46,200 nt of DNA, from the IMG/VR virus record IMGVR_UViG_3300046484_000028, positions 1-46,200 of that record; one strand, written 5' to 3'. The first letter of the stretch is position 1, and each line of letters starts with the position of its first letter. This stretch comes from a virus. The position numbers and the translations under genes were made by a program. The notes beneath the pieces are model-generated. The model had not been told where the DNA came from. It saw only the letters and a list, made by a program, of their open reading frames with translations, and searched no databases. Below are positions 18,237-26,168 of this stretch, in pieces.

Positions 18237-18581
18237 TTAAGTAGTAATCTGATTAATCAACTTATAACCGTGTAGTTTGCCTGAAGTCAGTTTAATACTG
18301 GTTATGATATACCCGGCAGCACGATAAATAACATTGCCAAAAAGCTGGTCCGATGCCCCGGTTAAAATAAGCGGAGATATGTCAACCTCAGCCGATCTTA
18401 TTTCAGCAAGGGTAGTGACTTCTGACTTAACCGCTACTCCTTTAATTGATTCAATAACCGCATTATCAGTAATATTATAGCCCCATAACAACTTATCTTC
18501 TACTGCAGTTGTTCCGGTAATGTCGAACGTCCCGCCCCGGGCGAGCATCTCTGAGAAAAACCCATCAAATTGTAAAATCAT
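18237..18581 (-). CDS. hypothetical tail structural protein
   Basis: A 114-residue protein with beta-rich, Gly- and Thr-containing sequence (LARGGTFDITGTTAVEDKLLWGY; AAGYIITSIKLTSGKLHGYKL). It lies between the connector genes and the tape measure, among tail tube and tail completion genes. No motif recognised; a minor tail component is likely from position. Confidence 0.6.
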   Translation of the reverse strand: MILQFDGFFSEMLARGGTFDITGTTAVEDKLLWGYNITDNAVIESIKGVAVKSEVTTLAEIRSAEVDISPLILTGASDQLFGNVIYRAAGYIITSIKLTSGKLHGYKLINQITT

Positions 18582-18598
18582 TTTATTAAATATTAAGT

Positions 18599-18628
18599 TT
18601 AGAATACTTTTTTTAAATAATCATTAAT
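18599..18628 (-). pseudogene. duplicated C-terminal codons of the 19355-19792 gene
   Basis: Directly after the broken endonuclease, the minus strand reads INDYLKKVF and a stop. The intact upstream gene ends IIKDYLKNIFK and a stop. The similarity (I-x-DYLK-x-(I/V)-F then stop) suggests this is the original 3' end of that gene. It was displaced when the mobile endonuclease brought a replacement end with it. Confidence 0.55.
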
Positions 18629-18630
18629 CA

Positions 18631-19358
18631 TTATGCTATTTTTGTCATTCCTTTATTCCAAGGTATTTGGCCTTTATGTGCTTTGCTCATATTGTTTCTG
18701 CCAATTTCAGATTTCGTATGATGCGTACCAAGTGCGTTTTTATTCCCTTTATTTTTGATACTCAATAATTTTATCGTTTCTTCTGTATGTTTTTTACCAA
18801 TCCGTGATTTACTCATTTTTCTCTTTGTTTCATTGGACATTTGCTTTGCAGCATCACTTAGTTTTTTGCGCGTTTCTAATGAAGGATGTTTGCCATAATT
18901 GTGGTTTTTTCCCCTTTATGTAATTCAGACAATTTTCTTTTAGTTTCATCTGAATGTTTTCTGTTTTTGCCCTTTGCGCTGATCTTCTTCCTATGTTCAT
19001 CTGATAATTTAATCCCAATTTTAGCAAGACTCATTTTCCTTTTAGCTTCTTCAGACATTTTAATTCCCAAATGACTATTCGCTTTTTGACATATATTAAA
19101 CCACGGATTTAAAGAATCAATAAAGAACTGTTCAGTTTTAATTAAATCTTTTTTATCACAACTAAGTAATACAGAAAATTGCAAATCGGATTCCCCATAT
19201 TTGTTATAATGATTTTGTAATTTATTATTGGAATGTTTATTTCTTCTTAATCCATGTAAGTGACAACACCATCTATTACCAATAGATACTGCACTTCCAA
19301 TATAGATTCTTTCTGGTTTTATTTTTGATTGAATTTGATACAGTCCACTATATTTCAT
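18631..19358 (-). pseudogene. GIY-YIG homing endonuclease, frameshifted
   Basis: The first frame (19358-18876) encodes a GIY-YIG nuclease domain: GLYQIQSKI...RIYIGSAVSIGNRW, then HNKYGESDLQFSVL and the glutamate of KTEQFFIDSLNPWFN. It is followed by NUMOD3 DNA-binding repeats (SEEAKRKMSLAKIGIKLSDEHRKKIS, read in parts). At GGGGAAAAAACC near 18910 the frame changes; the continuation in the -1 frame (KHPSLETRKKLSDAAKQMSNETKRK...) runs to a stop at 18631 with further NUMOD3 repeats. A one-base change in the A-run explains both halves. It starts with an ATGA overlap on the upstream tail gene. Mobile, free-standing homing endonuclease, probably inactive in this copy. Confidence 0.82.
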
Positions 19359-19792
19359 TTAAATATATTTTTTAGGTAATCCTTTATAATAGCAGAATTA
19401 TTCACCGCCCGCGCCTTCGGCTGATTATCAGGAGAAATACCAAATATCTTTTGCCCGTAATTACCAGCCAGGTATTTAGTTTTATAGTCCTTTGATCCTA
19501 TGAAATAGCTTTTTTCATCAGGCATAAAAAGAAACATTTCACGCTGAAAATCACCGGTCACAAAGAAGTCAGGTTTTTTCTTACCTGTTCTCCTGGCATA
19601 TTGCTTACTCAGATACTCCGATCCTGTACTTTTATGAATCAATGGGTTGCCTCCTGAATCCTGATGACTTAACATTTGTTTCCTGTTAAGATCAACATTA
19701 AGTTTTTCAGGTTCCACGACACGAATCACATTTAGCTCAAAATCTTTAAGCCACTGATTGGACCGTTTTTGTATTTCCAGAATTCTACTCAT
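19355..19792 (-). CDS. hypothetical tail completion protein
   Basis: A 145-residue basic protein (QYARRTGKKKPDFFVTGDFQREMFLF; GSKDYKTKYLAGNYGQKIFGISPDNQPKARAV) between the tail tube region and the tape measure. It overlaps both neighbours by four bases. Its 3' end is bordered by the invading GIY-YIG gene, and its last codons appear to be duplicated beyond that gene. Possibly a tail completion or head-tail joining component from position; no family recognised with certainty. Confidence 0.6.
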   Translation of the reverse strand: MSRILEIQKRSNQWLKDFELNVIRVVEPEKLNVDLNRKQMLSHQDSGGNPLIHKSTGSEYLSKQYARRTGKKKPDFFVTGDFQREMFLFMPDEKSYFIGSKDYKTKYLAGNYGQKIFGISPDNQPKARAVNNSAIIKDYLKNIFK

Positions 19793-20166
19793 TTGCTAAG
19801 TTGTACAACTGATATATCAATATAAAACTCCTCATCTTCAAATCTTTGCCATTCTCCATGCCTATCGCCTCTATTGAGATTAATAATATAACTATGCCTA
19901 TTCCCGGGAAGTATTGTATAATGTATTTTCCCTTCAGGTGTTAAAGTGACAATTCCAGTAAGGTACTTTTGAAATTCCTTTATCATATCTTGTTCATCTT
20001 TGGGATTGTCACACCAAGGAACGGCTACAAGGTCTAAATCTCTATCCATACTGCCATTAAGTAGCAAATTATATCCATAATGTTCAGCTTCAGCTTTTAA
20101 TTGAATATAAAATAAAGCGTAAAGTCCGGGCTTTATCTTGATTGGCTTGTTGTTTATTCCTTTCAT
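19789..20166 (-). CDS. nucleotidyltransferase-fold-like phage protein
   Basis: A 125-residue protein with GYNLLLNGSMDRDLDLVAVPW near residues 34-54, resembling the GS-x-DxD metal-binding motif of minimal nucleotidyltransferases. GKIHYTILPGNRHSYIINLNRG and YIDISVVQLSK follow. Proteins like this are frequent small accessory genes of Bacteroidota phages, but an enzymatic role is unproven. It is the first gene after the terminator at 20172-20208 and is coupled by ATGA to the next gene. Confidence 0.6.
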   Translation of the reverse strand: MKGINNKPIKIKPGLYALFYIQLKAEAEHYGYNLLLNGSMDRDLDLVAVPWCDNPKDEQDMIKEFQKYLTGIVTLTPEGKIHYTILPGNRHSYIINLNRGDRHGEWQRFEDEEFYIDISVVQLSK

Positions 20167-20171
20167 AATCT

Positions 20172-20208
20172 TTTAAACAAAAGAGGGGTTATGAAAAACA
20201 ACCCCTCT
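20172..20208 (-). terminator. strong rho-independent terminator
   Basis: On the minus strand AGAGGGGTT and AACCCCTCT form a perfect nine-base-pair stem with a nine-base loop, followed by TTTGTTT. It lies just after the 59-residue gene and separates the head and tail-tube block from the distal tail block. Downstream expression may need read-through or its own start. Confidence 0.88.
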
Positions 20209-20215
20209 ATGTCAG

Positions 20216-20395
20216 TTAAGCGTCTCCGCTTTTCTCTTTTGCCCTGGGGATCTTTACACCCAGAGCCTTTCCTATTTCTTCAGGGGACTCCGTGACATTC
20301 CCTTTGAGTGAGTGCTCATAGAAACTAAGAAAATCCTTCCATGACCATTTATCCCACTCGGAATTTTCGTTAATATCTACCTTTCCGAATTTCAT
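20216..20395 (-). CDS. 59-residue protein after the tail tube gene
   Basis: A short frame starting at 20395 (TGATG overlap with the previous stop) and ending at 20216. The sequence begins MKFGKVDINENSEWDKWSWKDFLSFYEH and ends PRAKEKSGDA, with acidic and aromatic character. It resembles small tail-assembly-chaperone-like proteins that follow tail tube genes, but this is from position only. The strong terminator follows its stop. Confidence 0.65.
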   Translation of the reverse strand: MKFGKVDINENSEWDKWSWKDFLSFYEHSLKGNVTESPEEIGKALGVKIPRAKEKSGDA

Positions 20396-21285
20396 CAGAC
20401 AGGGATATTAAGGACATTACTCTGATAGGTGACATGAGACGCGGCAATTGTTTCGGCCTGTATCTCAAAATCTCCGGTGAGCTTTGCAGCACTGTTCAGG
20501 AATGTAAGAGTATAGACCCCTGTGGCCGCCATTGTAGCAGAAATAGCCGTACAGGCTCCGCCCGCATCAGTTGAAACAGAAACAACAGCCCACTGAGCAG
20601 TCGTGGTAAATCCAGCATAAGGCAGCCCGGTAACCCGGTGAGTTGCTTTTACAACAACCGTTCCGCCTAAGCTCTCATAAGCTGTCACAACTTCGATATT
20701 AACACCAACCGGAACGCTCTCGGCAAGTTCTGCACGGCTGAATGACGGTTTAATTGTGATCTGATTCTTAGCCTGTTCCACATCACTGAATCTAACATCA
20801 AAGGCGCATGCTTTCTGCTTACCGTCACCGCCAGCTTTCGGGAATGCATAAGTAAGGTACAAGTGTCCGTTAAAACCGACTACCAGACCTGCAGAATCAA
20901 GCGTTGCAATGATATTACCATTTGCCAGGATAAGCACAAAGTCAAACTCTTTTCCGTCAGCTCCGAACCATGTCTTATAATCCTCGTGTGACATAAAGCC
21001 CCAGGCTGTGAATTCCGGTTCAAAGTCTTTAGTCTTTTCAGAAAACCCGGTGTTTGCAGTTGTGAACTCCGGCGCCGGAGTCTTTTCCTCAAAACCCCTG
21101 GCAAGGTCAATATAAATTCCCTTGATAGCTGCCGTGGTAGCGGGGTTAATATGTGCCTGCCACCCTGCGAGCGTTTTCGCATCGGTAAGTGCAGTAGTAG
21201 TTCCTTTGTTAAGTACGATCATCGCCTTAACATCTTTCAATAGCTCCTGGCTTAATCCATTGCCAGCATATTTAAAAGTTCCCAT
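20395..21285 (-). CDS. probable major tail tube protein
   Basis: A 296-residue protein. The N-terminal 190 residues have a compact alpha/beta pattern (FEPEFTAWGFMSHEDYKTWF; DFVLILANGNIIATLDSAGLVVGFNGHLYLTYAFP, in parts). The C-terminal 100 residues are an Ig-like extension (VTAYESLGGTVVVKATHRVTG; ATGVYTLTFLNSAAKLTG). Extra C-terminal Ig domains are common on major tail tube proteins. Its place after the connectors and before the tape measure supports the call. Confidence 0.65.
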   Translation of the reverse strand: MGTFKYAGNGLSQELLKDVKAMIVLNKGTTTALTDAKTLAGWQAHINPATTAAIKGIYIDLARGFEEKTPAPEFTTANTGFSEKTKDFEPEFTAWGFMSHEDYKTWFGADGKEFDFVLILANGNIIATLDSAGLVVGFNGHLYLTYAFPKAGGDGKQKACAFDVRFSDVEQAKNQITIKPSFSRAELAESVPVGVNIEVVTAYESLGGTVVVKATHRVTGLPYAGFTTTAQWAVVSVSTDAGGACTAISATMAATGVYTLTFLNSAAKLTGDFEIQAETIAASHVTYQSNVLNIPV

Positions 21286-21291
21286 AATAAA

Positions 21292-21792
21292 TTATTTTAT
21301 CATTAATACGTTTTCAAATTTTATTTCAATTGCGGACAATACATCTAACTGTCCGGCGTCATTATTTAACCAGAAAGGATGATCACTTACCAAATATCTG
21401 AAATCTGTTCCGAGCGAAAAGTTCTCATGGTAACTCATTGCTACCATCATCTGTTCAAAGATCGGGTATAGAATAGCCTTCAGTACATTTGTGTAATGTT
21501 GCTCAGTTGTGTAATCCTGACTTGTAAGGTCGCAAATAAACACCCTGGGAGCGATGGTATAAAGGTAAGGCTCCGGGTATTTGATTTGATTTTCGTTATT
21601 ATCCCAAACAAGCCATACTAAAGGATAAATCTGAAGTTGATTATTATCCTTCACTTTACATAATTTGAGCAGTTCCAAATAGGTACCATAGTTATAGTAA
21701 GGCGCAAGATTTGCCGGGTCATATTTTAATCTGGCTCTATCAACTACCTCACTAAACACATCAGGAAAATATTTGTAATCAACTACGCTCAT
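21292..21792 (-). CDS. putative head-tail joining protein
   Basis: A 166-residue protein with many aromatic residues (APYYNYGTYLELLKLCK; YPLVWLVWDNNENQIKYPEPYLYTIAPRVFICDLT, in parts). It overlaps the DUF6712-like connector gene by four bases. Position between the connector and tail tube genes fits a head completion or tail terminator protein. The family is not certain. Confidence 0.6.
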   Translation of the reverse strand: MSVVDYKYFPDVFSEVVDRARLKYDPANLAPYYNYGTYLELLKLCKVKDNNQLQIYPLVWLVWDNNENQIKYPEPYLYTIAPRVFICDLTSQDYTTEQHYTNVLKAILYPIFEQMMVAMSYHENFSLGTDFRYLVSDHPFWLNNDAGQLDVLSAIEIKFENVLMIK

Positions 21793-22412
21793 ATACCAAA
21801 ATGATTAATTGTCCATTGTGGAGTAAAAATCCAATCCGGGTAATTCGATTTGTTAGCAAGAAGAAAGTTATAAGCAGAGGGCTCGCAGTTAAAACCATAC
21901 GATAAATTAGCCCCTTTGACCGGTCCTGAAAAGAACTGTCTGTAATCATAAGGGATATGACCGTATAATTCAACCATGCGGTTCCATGCGTTACACATCT
22001 TTGGCACCGAGGAAGCCCTCGTCCCCTTCATGGTATCAGTCAGAACAATACCAAGCTGAGACAAATGGGTGACCTCCCTTTCGACATACTTATAAAAAGT
22101 GTAATAAGCTATAAGTGAAGTTTTTGAACTGTTCTTTAATCCCTCCCATTTCAGCGTTATCTCTTGACCGTTAAACGTATGGTCAAACTCAACGCCGTTA
22201 ACCAGGTCTTTGTAAATCTGTTCCTGGTCTCCAACAACTTTAGCCTGATCAGCGATAAGAAGTGAATACAATTTATAACCAAGCAACTGAATCAATATCT
22301 CTTTTTCATACTGATCAATTGCCTGGCTTATTGCAGTCGCATTTGAGTTAACTCCGGATGGGTTTGGGATGTTTATCTCACCTATAAAATATGTGCTGTC
22401 AATTAGTGACAT
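21789..22412 (-). CDS. head-tail connector (DUF6712-like)
   Basis: A 207-residue helical protein (MSLIDSTYFIGEINIPN; AISQAIDQYEKEILIQLLGYKLYSLL; KTSLIAYYTFYKYVE). It is of the type annotated as DUF6712 or gp6-like connector next to capsid genes of Bacteroidota phages. It is likely an adaptor ring between portal and tail. Its start overlaps the previous stop as TAATG. Confidence 0.7.
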   Translation of the reverse strand: MSLIDSTYFIGEINIPNPSGVNSNATAISQAIDQYEKEILIQLLGYKLYSLLIADQAKVVGDQEQIYKDLVNGVEFDHTFNGQEITLKWEGLKNSSKTSLIAYYTFYKYVEREVTHLSQLGIVLTDTMKGTRASSVPKMCNAWNRMVELYGHIPYDYRQFFSGPVKGANLSYGFNCEPSAYNFLLANKSNYPDWIFTPQWTINHFGI

Positions 22413-22564
22413 TACTTTTTAGCTTTCTTTGTTGCTTTTGGTTTGCGTGGGACTTTCTTCTTTGGCTCGCTACCTTCAATAGGAGTTGCGGAACCCTTTC
22501 TTAATAAGATCTCCGCAATCTTCCCATGAAGTACATGTTCAGTCCTTTTGCTGATAGCTTCCAT
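22412..22564 (-). CDS. 50-residue basic protein
   Basis: A short frame starting at 22564, just after the stop of the exported structural protein gene. The first half is helical (RTEHVLHGKIAEILLRKGSA), and the C-terminal tail is strongly basic with Lys, Pro and Ala (PKKKVPRKPKATKKAKK). The end overlaps the connector start as TAATG. A small DNA-contacting or capsid-lining protein is plausible; no family known. Confidence 0.65.
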   Translation of the reverse strand: MEAISKRTEHVLHGKIAEILLRKGSATPIEGSEPKKKVPRKPKATKKAKK

Positions 22565-22566
22565 TA

Positions 22567-23799
22567 CTATTGACCTTTCCCGGTTACATACCAGTTAGTG
22601 CCATCAAATATCAACGTAAGTGCATTATATTGACCCGTTAGAGTCAAATCTCCGGCGCCGGAAATCATAAATTTCTGCGTTCCTGATCCGTTATGCTTAA
22701 TTACTAATGTGGTATTTGATGTATTTATGATCCTGAGTAATTGGCCAGTAACACCTCCTACAAGTCCCTGGAGTGTGCATGCTGCTGTTACACGAAGTAA
22801 GCCAAGCCCCGCAACCGATTTCCCTGTTGTTCGAACACCCTTACAAGTATCAACACCAACAACTAAAGAGCCACCTGTTATAACTCCCGAAGTGGTTAAT
22901 CCAGTAAGTCCACTTGCAACACCGGCAGCAGTAATTCCCCAAACTGAAGAGTTTAAAGCTATAGTCCCGCTGCCGCCTCCAATTGTAACAAGTGCATTAG
23001 ATGTGCCTGTCCCTATGTTGGTAGCAAAATTCGAACTTGCATTAAGATTGACAGCCGCCCCGGTAATTGTAGTTCCCAAAGTACCTGTAATTAATCCATC
23101 CGCCGTTATGGCCCCTATTCCTGTCATTGCACCGGTCGTGGAAATATCCCAGTCACTTGAATTAACTGCAACTGTTCCGGTTCCGTTACCGAGCGTAAGA
23201 GCTCCTGTTCCCCCAGGCGTTACCGTTAATGCCGCATTTGCATCATTATCTTTTGATGTTAATGTCACGGTTCCGGATGTGGGCCGTGAGAATGTTACCG
23301 TTCCTGCACTTGTAGAAACATCATAGGCATTAGACGTTCTTATATCAAAAGCCGTAACTCTTACGCATTGAGTAGTTCCGCTTGCAACATATGAGACTTT
23401 CAGATAATTATAATTAACCGGGCTTGTAGATGTTATTACAACAGGGTTATTAGCTGTCGTGGTCCATGTTACGGGCGTCCCTATTGGGTGCCATGAGTCG
23501 GTTGACGTTATCCTTCCACGAAGCGTAACAACTACCGAGGGCGTTCCGGAATTTTTTAATATTGTAGTCGAGACGGTTTGATTCTGCATGTACTTCTGAA
23601 TATTGGTAATCAGAATCACAAGTGAATCGCTCTGCACGATATGGAATTTACCTTTGCCTGCAATAGAATCAGCCGCCGTAAAAGTCATTGGCCACGCGAG
23701 CGAATTAGTTCCTGCCCTGATGTTTCCTGTTTTGTCCTGTGCCATGCTGAATGCAGTTATACTGATCAGCATAAGAATTGTAAGTAATTTCTTCATCAT
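22567..23799 (-). CDS. exported structural-like protein downstream of capsid
   Basis: A 410-residue protein with a clear signal peptide (MMKKLLTILMLISITAFSMAQ). A beta-rich domain follows (residues 25-160), then a long Gly/Thr/Ala repeat region (GTVTLTSK, GTGALTLGNGTGTVAVNSSDW, IGGGSGTIALNSSVW). The C-terminal unit (TTLVIKHNGSGTQKFMISGAG..LTGQYNALTLIFDGTNWY) is of a kind seen at the ends of phage structural and fibre proteins. A Sec signal on a gene in the head operon is odd. It may be a surface-displayed or secreted decoy rather than a virion part. Confidence 0.7.
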   Translation of the reverse strand: MMKKLLTILMLISITAFSMAQDKTGNIRAGTNSLAWPMTFTAADSIAGKGKFHIVQSDSLVILITNIQKYMQNQTVSTTILKNSGTPSVVVTLRGRITSTDSWHPIGTPVTWTTTANNPVVITSTSPVNYNYLKVSYVASGTTQCVRVTAFDIRTSNAYDVSTSAGTVTFSRPTSGTVTLTSKDNDANAALTVTPGGTGALTLGNGTGTVAVNSSDWDISTTGAMTGIGAITADGLITGTLGTTITGAAVNLNASSNFATNIGTGTSNALVTIGGGSGTIALNSSVWGITAAGVASGLTGLTTSGVITGGSLVVGVDTCKGVRTTGKSVAGLGLLRVTAACTLQGLVGGVTGQLLRIINTSNTTLVIKHNGSGTQKFMISGAGDLTLTGQYNALTLIFDGTNWYVTGKGQ

Positions 23800-23846
23800 T
23801 TTTTCCCTTTCTTATGAGTTTCTTTCCTATGAGTTAAAACTCATCC

Positions 23847-25202
23847 TTAAACACTGATTGAAGAAATATCTGTTTCGGGAGCACTTGACAGGAATATTGC
23901 ACCCGGTTTGCCAACTCCGAAAGCAGCGCGCATCCAGAATACAATTGTACGCATTCCTTCGGTTAAATCATTTCCATTAGTCCCGATTTCAAAGGAGATA
24001 TCCTCCAAGAGACCAATTTCAGCAGCTTCATTCCACATCACGGTAACCCGGTCAACAGTCTGTTGTTTATTCAGGATAACAGCAAGCCCCCAAATAGATA
24101 CAACCCGTCCCATTGTATCAAATACAACGTTACGGTTATTAACAGAGTTCCCGAGCTCATCTTTCTCCTGGCGAACATCGTTTAACATTGAAGGATGTAG
24201 GATAACAACGTTCACGTCCTGATCAGCAATCTCGGCCTGAAGTACCATCTTACCGATAAAATCAATAAGGTTAGCGCCTTTAACCGTTCCGAGTCCTGTT
24301 GACGAAAATGCGGTGTAGTTACCTGCATAATACATACCCCATGCAGTTGCGGAGTTATCGCCGGTTGTGGAGAATATTGCAGCATCCAGAGTAGAAAGGA
24401 TTTTATCAGGTGCGATCCTGTTCAATTTGCTTTCAAGACGTGGCAGATCGGAAAGGTTCTCTTTAGATACCCGGAAATAAGTTGCATATTCAATAGCCTT
24501 GAACTCGACTGTTTTGAATTTAATCGAAGACTGTGCTGCAGCGGATCCTTCAGCTTTGACCCCGGCACCATCATAATAAGTATGCTCAACCAGAACGCCC
24601 ATGTACTTGTTTACAATCGGATCCGTCGGGAGGAACTGCGTACAGTGGGTATCTTTTGTAAGATTGATCTGTACATCCTTCATCTTATAGTCAGTCAGAT
24701 AACCGATTGAAGTACCCGGACTTGAACCTGGAGCAACTGACAAAGCGGTTGTCATATCAACAGCGGCCTTAATGGTCAGTTTTGTATCGTTTCTGTCCCA
24801 TCCTTTAACGGTAAGTGCTTTTTTACCGGTAAGCGGATCGATCACAATCTCTTCAACCAACTTGTCGCGTTCCAGTGATTTGCGGAGAATTGTTCCGAAA
24901 CCGGATTTTTCTGATTTCTTACCTTCCTGCGGAACTTCTTTCATTGCCTTCAGGTCTGCACGTGCAGCCAGCAACTCTTCCTTAACTTTCAGAAGGTCAT
25001 CATTGACTGCCTTCAGTTGGAGGTTTGTAAATTCCTGGGATTTGGTTTCAAGTTTCAAGAGGGCTTCATCAACAGCTTTTTTATCCATTTTGCCTTCAGC
25101 TGCTTTAGTGGCAATTTCTTTATACTCAGCGGTGAATTTGGTCACGGCTTCAGTAGATGCGGCAGTTACTTTGTCAAGTAATTCCTGTTCTTCTTTTGTC
25201 AT
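23847..25202 (-). CDS. major capsid protein, HK97 fold
   Basis: A 451-residue protein with an N-terminal coiled-coil scaffold (delta) domain of about 115 residues (VTKFTAEYKEIATKAAEGK; LQLKAVNDDLLKVKEELLAARADLKAMKEV, in parts). The HK97-type shell domain follows (TVEFKAIEYATYFRVSKENLSD; VVILHPSMLNDVRQEKDELGN; IGTNGNDLTEGMRTIVFWMRAAFGV). It lies directly after the protease gene with a four-base overlap, as in HK97 head operons. The scaffold part is expected to be cut off during maturation. Confidence 0.92.
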   Translation of the reverse strand: MTKEEQELLDKVTAASTEAVTKFTAEYKEIATKAAEGKMDKKAVDEALLKLETKSQEFTNLQLKAVNDDLLKVKEELLAARADLKAMKEVPQEGKKSEKSGFGTILRKSLERDKLVEEIVIDPLTGKKALTVKGWDRNDTKLTIKAAVDMTTALSVAPGSSPGTSIGYLTDYKMKDVQINLTKDTHCTQFLPTDPIVNKYMGVLVEHTYYDGAGVKAEGSAAAQSSIKFKTVEFKAIEYATYFRVSKENLSDLPRLESKLNRIAPDKILSTLDAAIFSTTGDNSATAWGMYYAGNYTAFSSTGLGTVKGANLIDFIGKMVLQAEIADQDVNVVILHPSMLNDVRQEKDELGNSVNNRNVVFDTMGRVVSIWGLAVILNKQQTVDRVTVMWNEAAEIGLLEDISFEIGTNGNDLTEGMRTIVFWMRAAFGVGKPGAIFLSSAPETDISSISV

Positions 25203-26044
25203 TTCAATTTAAAATTATTTGTTAATACTTTAAAATCTATCTTTTTCAGAGTGGAGTTATCCGGCTCTAAATTATCATGAGTGCCATTGAGCGGCTCATT
25301 TTTATTCATCCCATTATCAATAGTTGGTGTGCATGTATTACTTGCAAGTGGTACAGCTGATCCTTCAATACATTTAGCCTCCAGGACATACCAGAAATAA
25401 CCATTTTCGTCTGCTACATCCTGATTTGCTATCTGAGGGTAATACTTATTCCACGCTTCAAACTCATTAAGGCACTCCTCGTTATTGATAGCAATATCCA
25501 TCTTAACATAATACATACCAACTGAGTGATTTCGCACCCATCCGTTTGCATACTGATTGAACATATACTCATTACGCTTACGGAGTATCTCAGAATCAAA
25601 CATCAGGGCCTCAGTAGTGCCTGGATAAGAATATCCCAGTTCTGACCAATTAAAACGCTTTGTGTAAGCCTTCAGATTTGTACCGTCTGCAATAATCTTT
25701 TCAAACTCCATATCATGTTCCTGGAGGTGCATGATGTTTTTGTTGTCTAAAAGACTTTTATTCCACAAACCGGGCAGATGAAGATCGCCATGCGCATCCA
25801 GAAAGTTAGTCGTGTTGATTACACAAACGACTTTTAGAACATCGGGGTTAATAGGGTCAACTATAACATCCTCCTTTTTTGCTGACTTTTTAGGATCAAA
25901 AACAATGATAGGTTTGACAATAATAGGACAATCAGTTTCTTTTTTAGCCGCTTTTTTTTGTGCGATTAACTTGTCTTTATTGTCGAATAAGAACTTAAAT
26001 AGTTCTTTTTTAGTTGCAAATTCTGAATTCCCGTAACGTTCCAT
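25199..26044 (-). CDS. prohead maturation protease
   Basis: A 281-residue protein of the HK97 prohead protease type. An extended N-terminus of about 70 residues precedes the core VVCVINTTNFLDAHGDLHLPG. HLQEHDMEF follows, then an NGWVRNHSVGMYYVKM strand, and EAKCIEGSAVPLASN, which holds the presumed nucleophile serine near residue 245. It processes the scaffold domain of the capsid protein. It sits between portal and capsid genes and overlaps the capsid start by four bases. Confidence 0.85.
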   Translation of the reverse strand: MERYGNSEFATKKELFKFLFDNKDKLIAQKKAAKKETDCPIIVKPIIVFDPKKSAKKEDVIVDPINPDVLKVVCVINTTNFLDAHGDLHLPGLWNKSLLDNKNIMHLQEHDMEFEKIIADGTNLKAYTKRFNWSELGYSYPGTTEALMFDSEILRKRNEYMFNQYANGWVRNHSVGMYYVKMDIAINNEECLNEFEAWNKYYPQIANQDVADENGYFWYVLEAKCIEGSAVPLASNTCTPTIDNGMNKNEPLNGTHDNLEPDNSTLKKIDFKVLTNNFKLK

Positions 26045-26049
26045 TGCCC

Positions 26050-26163
26050 TTATTTTTTAATCATTTCGTGATCATCAATCTGCCTCTGTTTTAACTCCCG
26101 GAGTTTCTTAATCTGCTCCTTGGTGAGTTTCTTCTTTTTTTTATCGGTTTTCTCAGTTTCCAT
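26050..26163 (-). CDS. 37-residue lysine-rich peptide
   Basis: A short frame between portal and protease (METEKTDKKKKKLTKEQIKK... ending DDHEMIKK), highly charged and probably one helix. Start at 26163 is six bases after the portal stop. It could be a remnant or a small assembly factor; moderate support only, from its tight fit between genes. Confidence 0.5.
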   Translation of the reverse strand: METEKTDKKKKKLTKEQIKKLRELKQRQIDDHEMIKK

Positions 26164-26168
26164 AATGC

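Noticed and set aside
18876-18920. Programmed -1 frameshifting in the GIY-YIG gene at GGGGAAAAAACC
   Set aside because: The reading phase does not place A-AAA-AAC in the needed zero-frame register and the P-site codon would mispair. A one-base indel in the A-run is simpler.
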